64,000 nucleotides of DNA, from the NCBI RefSeq assembly GCF_002443255.2, contig NW_019211458.1, positions 10,562,402-10,626,401 on the forward strand, given 5' to 3'. The DNA is from Varroa destructor. Its lineage: Eukaryota > Arthropoda > Arachnida > Mesostigmata > Varroidae. Each line of letters opens with the position of its first letter. The stretch's first letter is position 1. Shown here in pieces: positions 40,171 to 54,228 of this stretch. The notes below the pieces were generated by a model. That model was not told where the DNA came from. It searched no databases and saw nothing but the letters and a program-made list of their open reading frames with translations. The position numbers and the translations under genes were made by a program.

Positions 40171-43100
40171 AAGAGAGTATTCGATGGGCGCGGGCATCCG
40201 AGTTGGATCAATTGAGTGAAAAGCTTTCTACAAGCATGTTACCTAGAGTCACCTTTAAATGAAAATAGGCTTCATTGACTATAAGGCTACGGAATCTTTA
40301 ATTTACAAACACGCTCTCAGCAAAGGAGTGTTTGAAATCAATAAAAAAAAAAAGAAAAAAAAAAGACGATCGTTTCGGTTTATTTTTTCTCCGTCAAAAA
40401 TTAATCAAGACGTAACTTAACTTAGCTAGTAAAACTCCACTAACGGATTGTGTGATGCATATAATACTTCACTCTGTGGGCTCTGTGAAGGCGTAACATG
40501 CACCAACCGCTTGACTCACACTACAAAACAAGATGACGCAGGCTGATGATGAGGCGCTCGAAAGTAACAGGTGCGAGTCTCTAGACATTAAAATCTTGCT
40601 TTAGGAAAGAACACCGGATCCATATGCGGCCACATGTAAAATAAAAAGTTCCGATAAGCGTTTACCTTCTTGGCATAAAAATTACTAACTGTGTTATCTA
40701 GATCTCTCTCTTAACTCAGAAATACGTACACTTAAGCGTGCCTTAAGGTACGAGCTTTAGTAAGTTTATACTCTGTTTTCAGGCGTTTCAGTTGATTTTC
40801 CGAAAATATCAACCGGTTTTTCCAGCAATTCTATGCATCGTATTAAATTGACAATATTTTATGGTATACTCTAACAGTCGGCATATAGTGATAGTAAGTT
40901 CATATGGACGACAATCGTTATATAGGGTAATTACTGCCATTGAAATACACATCACTCATACCCAGTAATGTTTCTAATAAAAGCATTTAAGAAAGCAATA
41001 GACACGAGCTACACCTATCGACAGGTAATTAAGGCAGGGAGGTACGCGAATCCAAAGAACAATTCAGTTGCCGGTGAGGCATGTCTTATCGTCTGTATAC
41101 GAAAGAAAAAAAGGATGAAAAGCTTTGATGTATACCCTTCTGTTCACTCCGCCGCAGAGCAGCGTTGCTCCTCGTCGCGACTTCTGTTTGGCTTTGGCTT
41201 AAATTATGAGATATAAACAATTATGGTCAGTGTTGGACCCGATACGGCCAAAATAGAAACCGGTTTGGCCGCACTACCTCGTCATTGCTTTTGCCTCTAT
41301 TGCAGGCCCGCGGTTGCTTCTCGATATTACTTTTTCTACCCGCGGTCTCGGTTCGATACTCTTTTTTTTATTCTAGCTTTACTCTTTCATATTCGCTGTG
41401 TGTATTTCTATTGACCGCGAGTGCGGAAATTGGCCTGTATAGCTAGGCGGCAACAGACCAACTGAACACCTGCAGCTTTACTCGAAGTCGGCTACAAAGA
41501 TAACGACGATGGCGGAACCTGACCCGAATTTTAACTTTCACCCCACCGACCGATTGACCTAATTACGACTCTTTCTCTACTCGTTTCTAATCTACTCTAT
41601 TCGGCACTCAGAATGAGTGGCCTGCAGCAGTAGGACGTCAAGCCAAAGAACGATGTTGTCAGTCACCGGCCGAGCATCTCTGGACGTTTCAAGACTTCCC
41701 GCAGCCTATGCTCCTTTGCTATGAAAGACGTCAAGATTCTTCTACTTGGGAGATCTGAAGTGACGGGACAGATAGCAGCGAAAAGAAAATAGCGGGATAC
41801 TTAGAAAGTTAGAGGGTTTGGATATGGTTGCTGAGCAAGAGTGATCTTTAAAGGAGGCGAGCAGGCTCAGAAGCAGAAACAGCATTTGCGCAGCAGGATA
41901 TGCCGCAGAGACTCCTCACTCAATCATCCCTTTTTACTCTGCGGGGGGCAACTAGGTTGAAACTAAGCTGGTCAGCTGGTCGAACTTTACAGCTAGCCTC
42001 ACACGGGCCGCTGTAGAAAATGCTTCGGATTGTACCTAAAGGCGTGCATAGATCCTTATATACATGCCAAACCTCATGTAATTGTGCCACAGCAGGGATG
42101 AGGTAACGGAGAAGAAGAGGAAACCGGGATTGACTGAAATGACAGCTGAACCCCCTGTATGGCATGGGGGTGTGGCTCTGTTGACACGCAATGCAGGTTT
42201 ATACTGGAACAGCACAACGCACCAGCAGCTTTTCTCACTCTTTCTCTCTCGCATTTATTTTGGTAGACAAGAAATCTAGCTTCGTCGTCATCATCCTCAT
42301 CTTTTAAGCAGAGGATATGGCAGGCAATGAGCGAAATGTTAGTATGGTCCCCTGTTGTACCCCTTAGGAGTGCCAAAGCACAAAACTGGCCCAGACCCAA
42401 GTACCGCCATGCAGCCAGTCTCTTTCTGCATGTTCCCTGTCTGGCTTGTGGTCGGTAACGTTTGCCTTGTCAGTGGGGACGCTGGTTGTAGCTTTAGCGG
42501 ACACCGCGAAAGCGCTACGAGACAGCACTACAGCCCAGATACCGACTATTTTCATCGACAAATCGCACTACCTCGTGCGTCTCGCCATCCCCTCATACAT
42601 CGGTGCTGTTCATACTCAGTTGCAATCCAAGAGCCAGTGAACGACAGAGACCAGCCGATGCCGAGAAAAGAGTCCATGTCCAACACTAATATATTGCTCG
42701 GAGATGACAAGTGACGGTGCACAACAACACGATATGTACGACAACATGAGACTCATAAGGCATAACGTTACTGAACAACATACGGCGGCTAGATGGCAGA
42801 AAGAAGGTGGATGACTCACGGAGTAGAGTACTTCTGTACGGGTATCCGGAGAGTGATGACAGCGACGAGATGGCTGATGTTTTTGATGCTGACGAATAAT
42901 TCAGTAAGGGACTGACTACCGTAGAGCTTCCACGTCAGGCTTGTGCAGGATTCACAGCTATCTGATGCAACTGCTGAATCATCTTCGAAATGCCTATCCG
43001 TAACCAAGGCATTCTAAAAATCAAAACAGCGTATATCGCATCTGAAGTCCGTCACAAGACCACATGAGCGAATTGAATCGTTCACAATAGCTACCATAAC

Positions 43101-43655
43101 ATTCTGATCACATCGGATCAGATTGCGTTAAGGCGTGTGATATATTTTCTACCTAGCAGTTCGAATGGTGTCTCCTCAATTCATCTACAGTCCTGGAAGC
43201 AAACAAATAAGCTGACTAAGTCAACCACTTTATATCTGCAACAATACCGTTGTTGCAATGGAAACGAGATCGCGGCCTTGTAAAGGCGATCCTATTCTTG
43301 GACCAGAAGACCATCTTTGGGCACAGGCGATGTTAGCCCATAGGTCTAGCGCACTACTTCTTAGGGTAAGGCGGCAAGCAACGGTCGCAGACATAAGAAA
43401 CGAACTACTTGAGTGCTCTGTTATGGTGCTGCTTCTAATTGGTTATAGATGAAGATGATGAGTATCCTGCGGCCAACAGCCAGGGCCATTACTAAATAGC
43501 TCCTCGGTGTCCTGGATTTGTGGATCTGCTTATGTGTTTGACTGTACACGTGCGTTCTTATGTCCCTTGGCACTACCCACAGCGAAGCTGGATGGCTGCC
43601 ATTGAGAATTAAATCCATCAGTACGGTAAGGGTAGGACAAAAGGTTCGGTTCGTC

Positions 43656-43675
43656 GTGTGTGCGTGTGTGTGTGT
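43656..43675. repeat. GT microsatellite
   Basis: GT run with one GC interruption. Confidence 0.85.
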
Positions 43676-46600
43676 ATGAGGCTTGGGGAAATAGCTAGTA
43701 TGGTTCTAGCTTGCATCGTTGGTTATGGTCTGCATCGGGCAGAACAGGGAAGGAGAGGGATAGGCTGCGCTAAACAGAGAAAATGAACCCCATTTTGCCT
43801 GACCTCTGTGGTCGCCAGCCCAATGGCCAGCTCATCCGTGACAGCCAACAAAAGAAGTAGCGGCTGTTAGTAGCTGGCGCAGCCGATAGCCGCTGTATCG
43901 CCAGTAGCCCACCAGCAGTAGCTGCAGTATGAACTTTTGAGTTCATTTTTATTCTCCGGTGGGGCCTACTGCTCAACATTAGCAAGAAGTCAAATTTCTC
44001 TCCCTTTGGAAGCGCGCAGCGCTGCCACCGGAAGCCACTCAGAGATGCTATCACAGCCAGCATCGCTACTTCAGACATCACTGCTATGGGGTTTCCTGTG
44101 ATAAAGAGGGGCTCATTTTGGGGCTCGCTGGGGCACTCGAAAACAGCCGTTCTTAGCTCCTTTTTTGCGCTTGCTCGCCTTTAAGAAGGATGGGAACATC
44201 CAGATATAAAAGGACGTAGTGACACCCCTTGTTAGCATGGACACAACAGCAGGAGATTGGTCTAAGTTGTCCAAGTAAACGAGAACTAGCCAACTCAGGT
44301 GCAGCCAACTGTGGAAAAAGAATGAAGAACACTCTTCAGAAAGCCTTCTTGCTGGAGTCTCCCTTTGCCCCCAAGTATCTACTACGATTTCTATAATCTG
44401 GACCTCATATGTCGAAGCTAACGGGCTACGACGCACCAGCGAAAAACAGTCTTCTGATTGAAGGTGCTACTAGCGTTGGACATTACCCTCATCCTACCAG
44501 GCCTACCGGCTAGTGATGCGTCTAACTAAACCCCGTCGTTATCCCATTGGCAAGAGAACGCCGGTGAGGAGGATGGGGGCTGGGGCGAAAGGGTGGGGTA
44601 AAATATCTGGAATAGCCAAATGTAGCAAACGGAACAGCGGGTGGCTTAGGTGGACAACGTGATAAGGCTGCAGCTACGACAGGCTAAAAAAAAAAGAAAG
44701 GTGCGTTGTGCTGGTGTGAGTGCAAAGGATGTATGTTTATATGTATATATGCGATCTTGTGTATGCTACTAGTGAGGGGTAAGATAACTATACTAGCACG
44801 AGCGCCACCACTGCCGCTATAACTATATTGGGACACACAGGAAAACATGATGCAGACACTCAAGCTTTCTCTTGTTTCCTTTGAAGCAAAACAGGACAGA
44901 GGGAAGTAACGGTAGGGCGGGGAGTCCCACAGAAATAATGTAACGAGAAGACGACAACAGTCGGACAAGCTAGGAACGGTGTCAGAGGGCGGTACCCGAA
45001 AGGATTGCTGTTTGCGGAACAACATCGACACACATTGTATTGCACACAGTGTGCTCTACATGTAAGTGCCCGTGTGTGAATGTATACTAGAGTCCTGCAC
45101 CGGGATGGCAGCAGCCTACGCTGTACACGATGCCGCACAATAAGATCCATGTGATATGATTACCTTACATATAGCTGAATGGTTGTGGAGGGTCTCCCGG
45201 CTGGAAACCAAAACTGCAAAGATCTCCGTGAGGAGAAGCTGGATCTTGTTTAAAAATAATATGCGTCTATCAAGGGAATGTTGCCTGTTGCCCCTTCTGT
45301 AGCATAGACGTAAAGGGCCATCAAAGGAATATATTTCAGTTTGTCATTTACAGCGAAAAGAATCAAAGTGCAACGATATTCACAACGGATATATGTACAA
45401 CGCGTATCGTAATCAAAAAATTTATGCTATGATAAAATTCCTATAAATAAAATTACATGCATTGGGCCTGTATTGTACTGTTTCAATACAATTCCAAGGC
45501 ACTGCAGCATGCCTAACACTATTGCGCCATTATCGTGGTCAGGCCATCTACGCAGGAAAACCCTTGGTGACAATGCTTTTAAGCATGAGAATAGCTTTTG
45601 TTCAGTTGTAAGCATTTTGTAAATCTAACTGTAGATTTTTCTGCGTTGTATTCGTCATCATGAAGGTTGCCAGTTGTCTAGCGCGTATACATGCCAGCCT
45701 AACTCATGAACATCTAAGAACAAAGTGTCTTTAGGTCGTCATAAGTTAACAGAATCGAGATCGGACCCGACTTAGAGGGTTGAAATCGCCGTAGAAGAAC
45801 GGCAGCAGGGTCTGCGGTGCTAAACACATAGTGGCAATATCCTTCTGAGTCATCTATAGTACTTGTAATGCTCGAATTACAGCTCAACTTGACGTTAAAC
45901 ACCTAGACTTTGAGAACTTAAAGCCCAAGCCTCAAGCAATAATAATAAGGATAGCAATAGCGGTGTCAAACTAATTCTTTTTTCGGGGTTCGCTCGGGTT
46001 TTCAAGCTTGTAATTAACAATAGGCAAATGTGTCGATCCAAATAGATTTTATTGAGTATAACGGTAACAATAGGATGCGTAACGTAATATAATAAGTATA
46101 TATATTGTTATTACAAGAGCTTGCAGTTATCACGAACATTGCCGTCGTAATTTGTCATCACTGGTGAATGTCCGAAATCAACGAAAAGGACTTTTACGTA
46201 TCGTTTAATAACGGCAATAGTGCTATAGTAATAACGGTATGGGAGCTTTAGCGAAATGCCAGAAACAGATCCTGAAAGCGGTAATCAGGTATCTGCGCAA
46301 CGAAGAAATCTTTATCGCATCAATTTTTGCTCTTTTTTTCTTTCACTGCAATCCAATAGCAGATAACGTACCTATCATTGTTTCTGTTTGACCGCTACCT
46401 ATTCCCCTTATAGTATGGCATCATTACCGTTAACGAGCGTTATCAATAGCGGTTGAGGCTTTAAGGCCTAAATTTTATCCACACGCAGATCGTAGCTGCT
46501 CGATACAATCCCTTTCTATATTTTTATTAGTACATGCATGTATGGCAATTACTAGATGAAGGACATCCGCCAAACAACAAACCAAACGTACTATACATGA

Positions 46601-47528
46601 AAGTAATATATTTAAGTGTTTTCACACAAAATCGATTTTCAAGCTTTCAAAATCGATGTTTTGATACGGTCTTTCAAAATGAGAGCGTGTCATCATTCTA
46701 TTCAAAATTAACATCATATTTAAAGGAAAAATAAAATTGAGGAACGATTGAAAAATTAATTAAAGATATACTTTACTTTATTGCGGAAAAGGAATAATTC
46801 GAAAAAATCATTAAAAAATTCTGATCACAAGTAGGGATATTTCTCAGAATCGAAAATAGATGTACGAAATCGAAAACGTTAAGTCACTGGTCGAAATTAG
46901 TATACTTCTGCTAGCGAATTTTGAGCAGAAGTCGATGTAGCCAATTTCAGAAACTATCTATACTTTTAAAAGACCAAAAATCATGTGAAGTTTTATAATC
47001 ACGACAGCGACAATGGGCCTGACTGTAACCTTTTTTTTTGGCCAACTGCAGCAGAGGATAAAACGTGTTTAGTCCTATTATATGGATGACCGTCGTCAGT
47101 AATTTGCAATACTTATTCTTATTATCGTCTATTCACCTTTAGAGAAGCTTATTGTACACTAAATTGTAGTCCTTTCTCGCAGCTCTCTTCCTTTGCAGGA
47201 CATGTACTATGTATATAGCATACGCTCGATACGTGTTATGTCTACTTAGCTAATCGTAGGTAACGCAGTACCACTATGCATGGATACTATGGCTCATTGG
47301 TGCATCGCAAAGTTCCCACGATGACTACGGCAACACTGGCGTAACTAGGGTGTCGTCGATTTCTGACGATGATCTTGAAAGCGGTTCCATCTCTACTCCT
47401 GCTTCTCGTTTGCATACTCTAGTGAAACAGCAGAGCATCGTGAAGTCGAGGAAAGTCCGGTGCATTCGAGAAGTGAACGACAAACGAATCTAGTTTGATA
47501 GGTTATTCCCACTGGCACAGCCTTCGTG

Positions 47529-47549
47529 CCCGTCCCCCGTCCCCCGTCC
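47529..47549. repeat. Three tandem copies of CCCGTCC
   Basis: Three perfect, contiguous 7-bp units. Confidence 0.9.
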
Positions 47550-49357
47550 AATGGCTGTAATCGAATCGCAAAAAACTATACTAGGCAACGTGGCCGTGAC
47601 GCTCCGTTGCACATAGACATCCTTCGAGAACAATGTTCAAGACCTAGCGCCAGGAAGGTATCCAGGAGTAGATTCAAACGATGGAACGGGAATAGGGGAA
47701 GTCTCGTGTTCGCGAGAACAAAGACTCATAGCGATTCACTTATCGAGCGTAGCGTGAGCAGCTTAATTTTGCTAAATCACCAGTATTGGCTGTGTATCAG
47801 TAGTATGAGAATTGATACCTCTTTACTGTTATCCACGGCATCATCGTTGTCTGCTAAAGCCAGGGTCGTGAGATAGGGTCAAAGCATGACAATATAAGAA
47901 GCAGCAGGGTAAAGTGGAAACAACATGATGACATAACCGATTTCGTGATTACTTTGATTATTGCAGGATTACATGTAGTTCTCGTCACAGCTTCTGAGTT
48001 TGAGATCTGCGGTGTTGTTACGTATCTGAGAACGATAAATTGGGGCGGTTGAAAAATAATTCCGTGGGGACATCGTTTGTGATACTACTATTTGAAGGAA
48101 CGTTACTGTGATGTACGTTAGTTTATCTACATTTGCTTTTGCCAGGTCCTGTAGTATATGATGACTAACGTAGTTTAGAACAGTATAGTGCTGGTTGGTC
48201 ATTACTGTGTGAGTAATAATTGTTGATAGCGTTTCACATTAGTATCACAGTTCCTGCTGCAATGTCCTGCATGACGCCACAACAGAGCGGTCCCCGACGC
48301 TTCTTTCGCTTTTTATGAGCCCTCACGTTCTCGATTCAAGCCTTGCTGTGGGCCACATAAGTGCACCGCACAGTCACCAGAACGGAAAGAGACCCTACGG
48401 CTGGATTTAGTCGGCCAGTGTGATCGGAGATGGAGCCGGATCTGTGCACAGGCATAGTAAATCAGTTTCAGCAACCAGAAGAACAGCATCGACAGCGGGC
48501 TCAATAAGTCTAAATGCTAACCGAGGAGATATCCTCGCTTCGGTGCCTAGGACCCTTATATCTAGCTTAATTTACTAATCCACTTGCCGTTTAAGAATAC
48601 CAGTCGTTAAGCTTCACGATGTGTTTCATGTTAAACGCTGCTCGTAAAGCACCGGCGGCGGAATACAAAGCGTACAACTAACGAGTGGACTTGTTTCTCT
48701 ATTTGATCAGTTCAGTACCATCACCAGTGCAATCTGTAGGGGAATTAAATGTTAGCAATGAGTGAAACGCCGATGCCAAACTGCCTCATGGTGATGGCTC
48801 AATAATACCCCGTGTAGTCTCTCAACTCCCAGTTCCATATAGTTTGTACAAACGTGGGTGAAAGTGGAACAAGCGAACGCCTACCTAACGGACTACGTCC
48901 TGGTCGACAATTCCTACTCCTACTCACGACTGCGAGCATCAGGGGGCCGAAAGAGGGAACTATTGATAAGAGATCAGCGAATAGAGATGACATGAATGTA
49001 GCGTATAATTTTAGAGGGACTAGCAGACTATAACCGTATGACACGATGCACGCATACACAAGGAACAACAAACAAAACTGTGGCCATCTTAGACATAAAA
49101 ATTATACGCACACATACCTAAATCGACTGTTTTATTGCTGACAAAAGTGTCGTCGTATACTATCCTTTACAGATACTGCCGTTGTCTTTTTTTGCTGTCA
49201 GGAAACAGCCTTACGGAGTGCAAATCGAATTGAAAGGTTGAGGAATATTCGTTTTTACTCAGACGAAGACTTCTTATCCGACACTGAAGGGCATGTTTGT
49301 ATAACGCTAATACACCGTGCCACCGACACAGGGTGCAGACATACGTATGAGATCCAA

Positions 49358-49383
49358 GCACGCTGTTCATAAGAACAGCGTGC
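49358..49383. repeat. Perfect 11-bp hairpin with 4-base loop
   Basis: GCACGCTGTTC (49358-49368) and GAACAGCGTGC (49373-49383) are exact reverse complements around ATAA. Confidence 0.85.
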
Positions 49384-49875
49384 GAGATGATGGCCGGACT
49401 AATGGTTCGGGGCTTACAGACGTTGCATTTTGTGCATTATTATCCTAGCGACGAGTATGGTGTCACATTAGATGATTGACTTTACGTACGCTCCCAACCT
49501 CTCAGTAAACCCGAAGTGCGCTTCCTATTTCGGGTATTGGCCTACTTTAGGTGAGTGCGCGCAGTACTTATATATTATCGCTAATATTATAACTGTAGAC
49601 TCAGAATATTTGATAGTGGAAGCAGAGGACACAGGGGCTGTGTTAATGGTCCACTTATTGATACTGTCAGTGTTATACTGATGAGTATTTAATTGGGAGA
49701 TTCGAGCGGTTCCAGCCGAATGTTTCTACATAACCAGTGTTTATAAGGTAAATGTCCCGTATATAATGTATCCAATTTGCATCTCGGGTGTATCGATCAG
49801 ACTATAGTCCTAGAATTCGAACTTACCACTATTTATTATGTAGCCCATTGTGATGCATGTAATGAACTGTGTGAA

Positions 49876-49891
49876 GTATATATATATATAT
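49876..49891. repeat. TA microsatellite
   Basis: Short uninterrupted TA run. Confidence 0.85.
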
Positions 49892-50233
49892 CTGTGGCAC
49901 TAATTTGAATAATTGAAGTCATACGTTTTTCGTACCGTTCAAAAGTATGAGACGTCTCACAAGATGTATATTTACGAGAAGATAGTTTCAGCCATCTTCG
50001 TACGAAGCGTATCTTTCTATCTAGCTTGAACATGCCGAGTTCGTATCGCAGAGTTGAAATTGACATTAGCCAATTCGATAGACTCACGTCGTGTGTAAAT
50101 GTATATAGTTATTGTGTTCTTTATCAATCGATTTTAAAGTGTGCTTAAAAATATGTCGACAGATCCGTGTCGTTTCTTCACCCCTAGCGTACCCCGTAAC
50201 GGCAAGCTTGTCTGGCAGCTACTCAAAATGAAT

Positions 50234-50265
50234 AATCCACATATATATATATATATATGTGGATT
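50234..50265. repeat. 32-bp perfect palindrome with a TA core
   Basis: The arms AATCCAC and GTGGATT are exact reverse complements flanking a TA microsatellite, making the whole 32 bp self-complementary without a spacer. Confidence 0.9.
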
Positions 50266-53200
50266 CGAGGACAGAGACTTCGGCTGTTTTTTTATATGCT
50301 AGAAAAAAAGGCACTGTCATATTTTCGACACAATAATTTTGTCTGAGTCACTTGGTAAGTTAAACACTGCCATCGTTTGTATGGGGCATGAAGCGGCCTC
50401 TGAAGTCTTGACGTCCAACGAATAGAAATAGTTACACTACAATATTGTATGAATAAGCTGACTAACACTAGAATTTTTTTGAAATTTTCGGTAAAAATCT
50501 GGTTCTTCAGACGTACGATAGGTATCGTAGATGTGATTTCAGTACGACGATCGTCCTACGATTGCTTACTTAACACGAATAGGAATAAATGAGTGAAGCC
50601 TCGACTGAGACATTCTACCTAGCAAGCTAGTCAGCCTCGTTAGGGAACTACAGAGCAGTAATAGAAGAATAATATGAATGTATGCACGTAAATTGCACGT
50701 ATATTTCTGCGTTCTTCAAGCGGCAAGATGAATTTATCTACATATTTCTTCCTCAATAGTTAATCTGGCTATCGACATGGATGCACATGGCTATCTGATG
50801 CTGTTCAGACGTCATAGTGACGATATTACATATAGAAGCACCGAGACAAATAGGATGAAACGAAGTTCAATGTGAAATTAGCTGCGGCACTGAAAAAAAA
50901 GGGTCAAATTGGCGCTAACAGGCCAGCGTACGATGAGCCAGTGTTCAGGGATGAGTGGAATGAGGTTGTAGATTGATGCATTTCATTCTCATTTTAAGTT
51001 ACACCTTCGTTATTTCATCTTTATCTATTCTGTCCCGAACACGTTCAAGTGTGCGATGTTCAAGAATACAGTGGCGGAGAGGCCAAACGGTGAAAAGATA
51101 TTTAATCTTCGATGCCCATCCCTTGTCAGTCAAACAGCTTCACGCACGATATTAGACGGTCACCACCGATGAAAACAATTGCAGCTGAATCCCGCCGATG
51201 CAGCCACTCATCGGCGTCTTCTCATACCCGATCCAAATCTCACCAGCTTCAAAGAGAACTCAGCGACGTATTTACATTATCGATACAAACGATAGTTGCG
51301 ACAAACGAAACCGTCCGGTTGCTGGTTACTTCGTTAGGAAACAAAAAAAAATGCTAAAGACGTGGCGGAAGTCTCATTGTATTGACAAAAAATTGAATCG
51401 TTGCCTGATTCGGTGAGAGCCTTAGGTTCTTCCGTAGATCCCGCTCAGCCTAACGTTTCTGGACTCACTCGGCGTGAGCTAACGTTCTTGGTCCGCTTCA
51501 AAGTGAGTAGAAAGTGGGGAGAAACGATTGAAGCTTCACACGAATGGGCTACATTAGCGAAGCTGTAGCTGGGTCATTCGAGAGAAGCATTATGTTGGTG
51601 ACGGGCCGACGATAGTATCGTCACAACAGCAGCGACGGCGGCACGGAAAAGATCAAATACAGCTTCGCGAAATCGCCACTGCCGCGTTTGGAGACATCAC
51701 GGCGACGAAGGAGGAACTGAAAAGAAAAGAGATTCATAGGCACACAGAGGTAACGAACGACCATACAGGGCGACGGGCGACGGACGACCGTGTCACAGAC
51801 ATACGAAACGAGTACACAAGAGAATACAGCAGCCTTCTTAATATTAGCTGAGGCTGGCTATCTGTGCGTTTAATCGTACCTAATTCGTTACTTGCTATGT
51901 GGATCAGGTTATGATTAACAAACAGCCCATCCCCTAATGATGTGATTATCATCGTTGGCCTTTGTTGTCCTTGATATGGGAGCACTGTTATCATCACTAT
52001 CGGAGTTGCTGTAGCTGGACCCCGGCGGCGCCATTGACTGATGTGCCTAGCGGATGATCAGAATTTCAGTTAGATGACGCATCTCCCCCTTTTCTTTTTC
52101 ACCTCAGTTGGTCGCCCGATCCGATATGTCGCGTGCTGTGTCTGTACTCGAACCATGCCACACTATCCCTCGCGTAGTCGGTCTCGACAAAATCAAGTAG
52201 GTTGCGAACGAAGCATACCATATTTGCGGCGAGGTTGTGTAACATCAAATGCAGATATATTTGGCCTCGGTGGATAAGGATGGGCTAATCTGACTGGGTG
52301 GCCTCATCATGGCACCCAAGGCACCTAGACGTCTACTCCACTAGATTGAATGTTCTCATAAAGAATCACCCCGCACGTAACCTGAAACGCAGTTTCAGTC
52401 GAGCAATCGGTTTCTTCTTGGGTCAAACTCTCGCACTCCTTAAAGAAGATAAGTAAAAAACAAGACTTGGCCTCATGGGTGGTTGATCGTGGTGGCGCTG
52501 AACTCGACCGGATCACGGTGTGACAAGGTCCTATCGTCAACAATTCGTCCTTAGGAAATCAGCACGAAGGTCTAACTCAAGATTGATAGAACATACATGC
52601 AAACGACTCACGAATAAATAAAGCACAGACATCGCTAGAGCATAATTTTTAAAGCACACCCTAAAAAATCTATAACGACTACAACAAAATATACAAAAAA
52701 AACTCTCTAGTAAGAACGCTTTTTAGCAGCAATGAAGACTCTAGTGAGGAGGATGTTTAAAACCATTCAGAGTCTATACCAACATCACAGTCACAGTTGC
52801 CAGCCATGCTAAAAGCCCTGTGCAATTTTAGGTAATAATGAGTTTACCTAGCCGGTACGGGTATTAAGTTCTGCACGTATTTTTTTTTTAGTTTTTATTG
52901 TTACATAACGTGAACCTAGAAAAGATGTTTGTACGCACAGAAACAGTCACATATGCTGAAGCCAAGTCTATTCCAAATATGGACTGAAAGGCAACATCAT
53001 TATTTCTGTTGTCTCAAACGCCAACTATTCCACTCGCGTTTATTATCAATATCTGCTGCGTGCAATATGACGGCATGTATCAATTAATCAATAAGTTTGC
53101 TTTTTGGCTACAGTTGCTGTAAAAGTGCTCGGCCCAAGTTAATCCCACTATAAAACTGTGCTTTTGATCGTCCTAAAAGCGACCGATCAGGAGACCGGCG

Positions 53201-53712
53201 CGTGTAGTCTGCGTCGTGGCGAATCCAGTAGCAGTCACATAGTGGATTAGTACAGATCTCTGTATGTGTCACTGTTTATATAGAGTACCTACGGACCATC
53301 GCTTTCTTCGAACGAAGTGTTCTGGTCCTTTCGATTCTGTTTCTTTTCGTTATCCTGCAGAGCCATCATCATCGTTGTCGACGGTCGCAGTCAGCCAGTC
53401 GAAAAGTCCGTCAGTCAGCTAGATCATAATGAGTTAGGGCACCCATCGCACTTCTTCTGTGAGCTATTTTATGTATATCAATCTATCTAACTAGGAGAGC
53501 AAGCGTAGCGTCAGTATGTGTGGCCTCGGGGTGCTGCCGGTAGTAGCGCCCGTAAACGATGGGTGCCACCCAGACAGTGAATCGTGAGAAATCTTCGGTG
53601 AGGGTCCATGTTTCGTAGCTTAACAGAAGTATCAGCAGCTACATCGATAGCAACGATCACTTGTATAGCGTATCCTGACATTATCTTGGCCTGCTCCTTT
53701 TCTCATCTTCTA

Positions 53713-54228
53713 TCATTCGCCCTTTGAAGCGCGTGCATTTTCATCTCGTATTCTGTAAGACGCTTGTGACGGTGCCTTCGTCATCTTCGTCGTAATCTCT
53801 CGCCTGAAGAACGTGCTGCTGATGGTCTGAGGACTGTTATTGCAGGTTCTAGCTGGATGCGACGTATATCTCGGCCCTAACAGGTCAGTCGCTTCACACA
53901 GTTCCCTGTGTACTATCCGTAGATTTGAATACACATATTTAGAGACGTCACGAGATCGAAGAGCGTCAATTTGCCGTAACTCGTCCGCTCTTTGTCTACG
54001 TGTCCGCCGGCTATGGCACTTTTGTGGGGATGCAAATTCGTAGTCAACAGCGAAAACCACCGCTACGAAACGATAGCCCAGTCGCATGTGCGCCGCTAAA
54101 GCGGCGCAGGAGACCTGATTGTTTCTACGAAGAGTTGTAAACGTGTGCGAGTATTGGCGGGCACCAAACAGTGACAGGATGATCGAGATGAACAAGAAGA
54201 AGAGTGAAGAAGATAAACAGTGGTGCAT
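53713..54228 (-). CDS. Hypothetical 171-residue open frame with hydrophobic N-terminus
   Basis: Among the longest uninterrupted frames in the window. From the first real ATG (54228) it starts MHHCLSSSLFFLFISIILSL, which looks like a signal peptide or signal anchor, and continues with a basic, low-hydrophobicity body containing RRTRRQRADELRQIDALRSR and four cysteines. I recognise no domain. In 64 kb read in six frames, one open stretch near this length is expected by chance, and overlapping frames on the other strand are also open. It could be a small nested intronless gene for a secreted protein, but the evidence is only length plus the N-terminus. Confidence 0.15.
   Translation of the reverse strand: MHHCLSSSLFFLFISIILSLFGARQYSHTFTTLRRNNQVSCAALAAHMRLGYRFVAVVFAVDYEFASPQKCHSRRTRRQRADELRQIDALRSRDVSKYVYSNLRIVHRELCEATDLLGPRYTSHPARTCNNSPQTISSTFFRREITTKMTKAPSQASYRIRDENARASKGE

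Larger units (their letters stand above)
36001..46000. other. Intron segment with long TA arrays, no supported gene
   Basis: It includes the TA arrays at 37492-37534, 37704-37734, 38179-38207 and 40155-40170, an interrupted A tract at 40341-40363 and a GT run at 43656-43675. GC-richer islands at about 41500-42700 and 43770-45150 have many short open frames on both strands without recognisable products. The weak alternative first exon lies at 39146-39293. Confidence 0.45.
46001..53000. other. Intron segment with hairpins, no gene seen
   Basis: AT-rich at about 46500-47000 and 52600-53000. Contains a triple 7-bp tandem repeat (47529-47549), an 11-bp perfect hairpin (49358-49383), a TA run (49876-49891) and a 32-bp perfect palindrome (50234-50265). 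No coding sequence is recognised. Confidence 0.5.
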
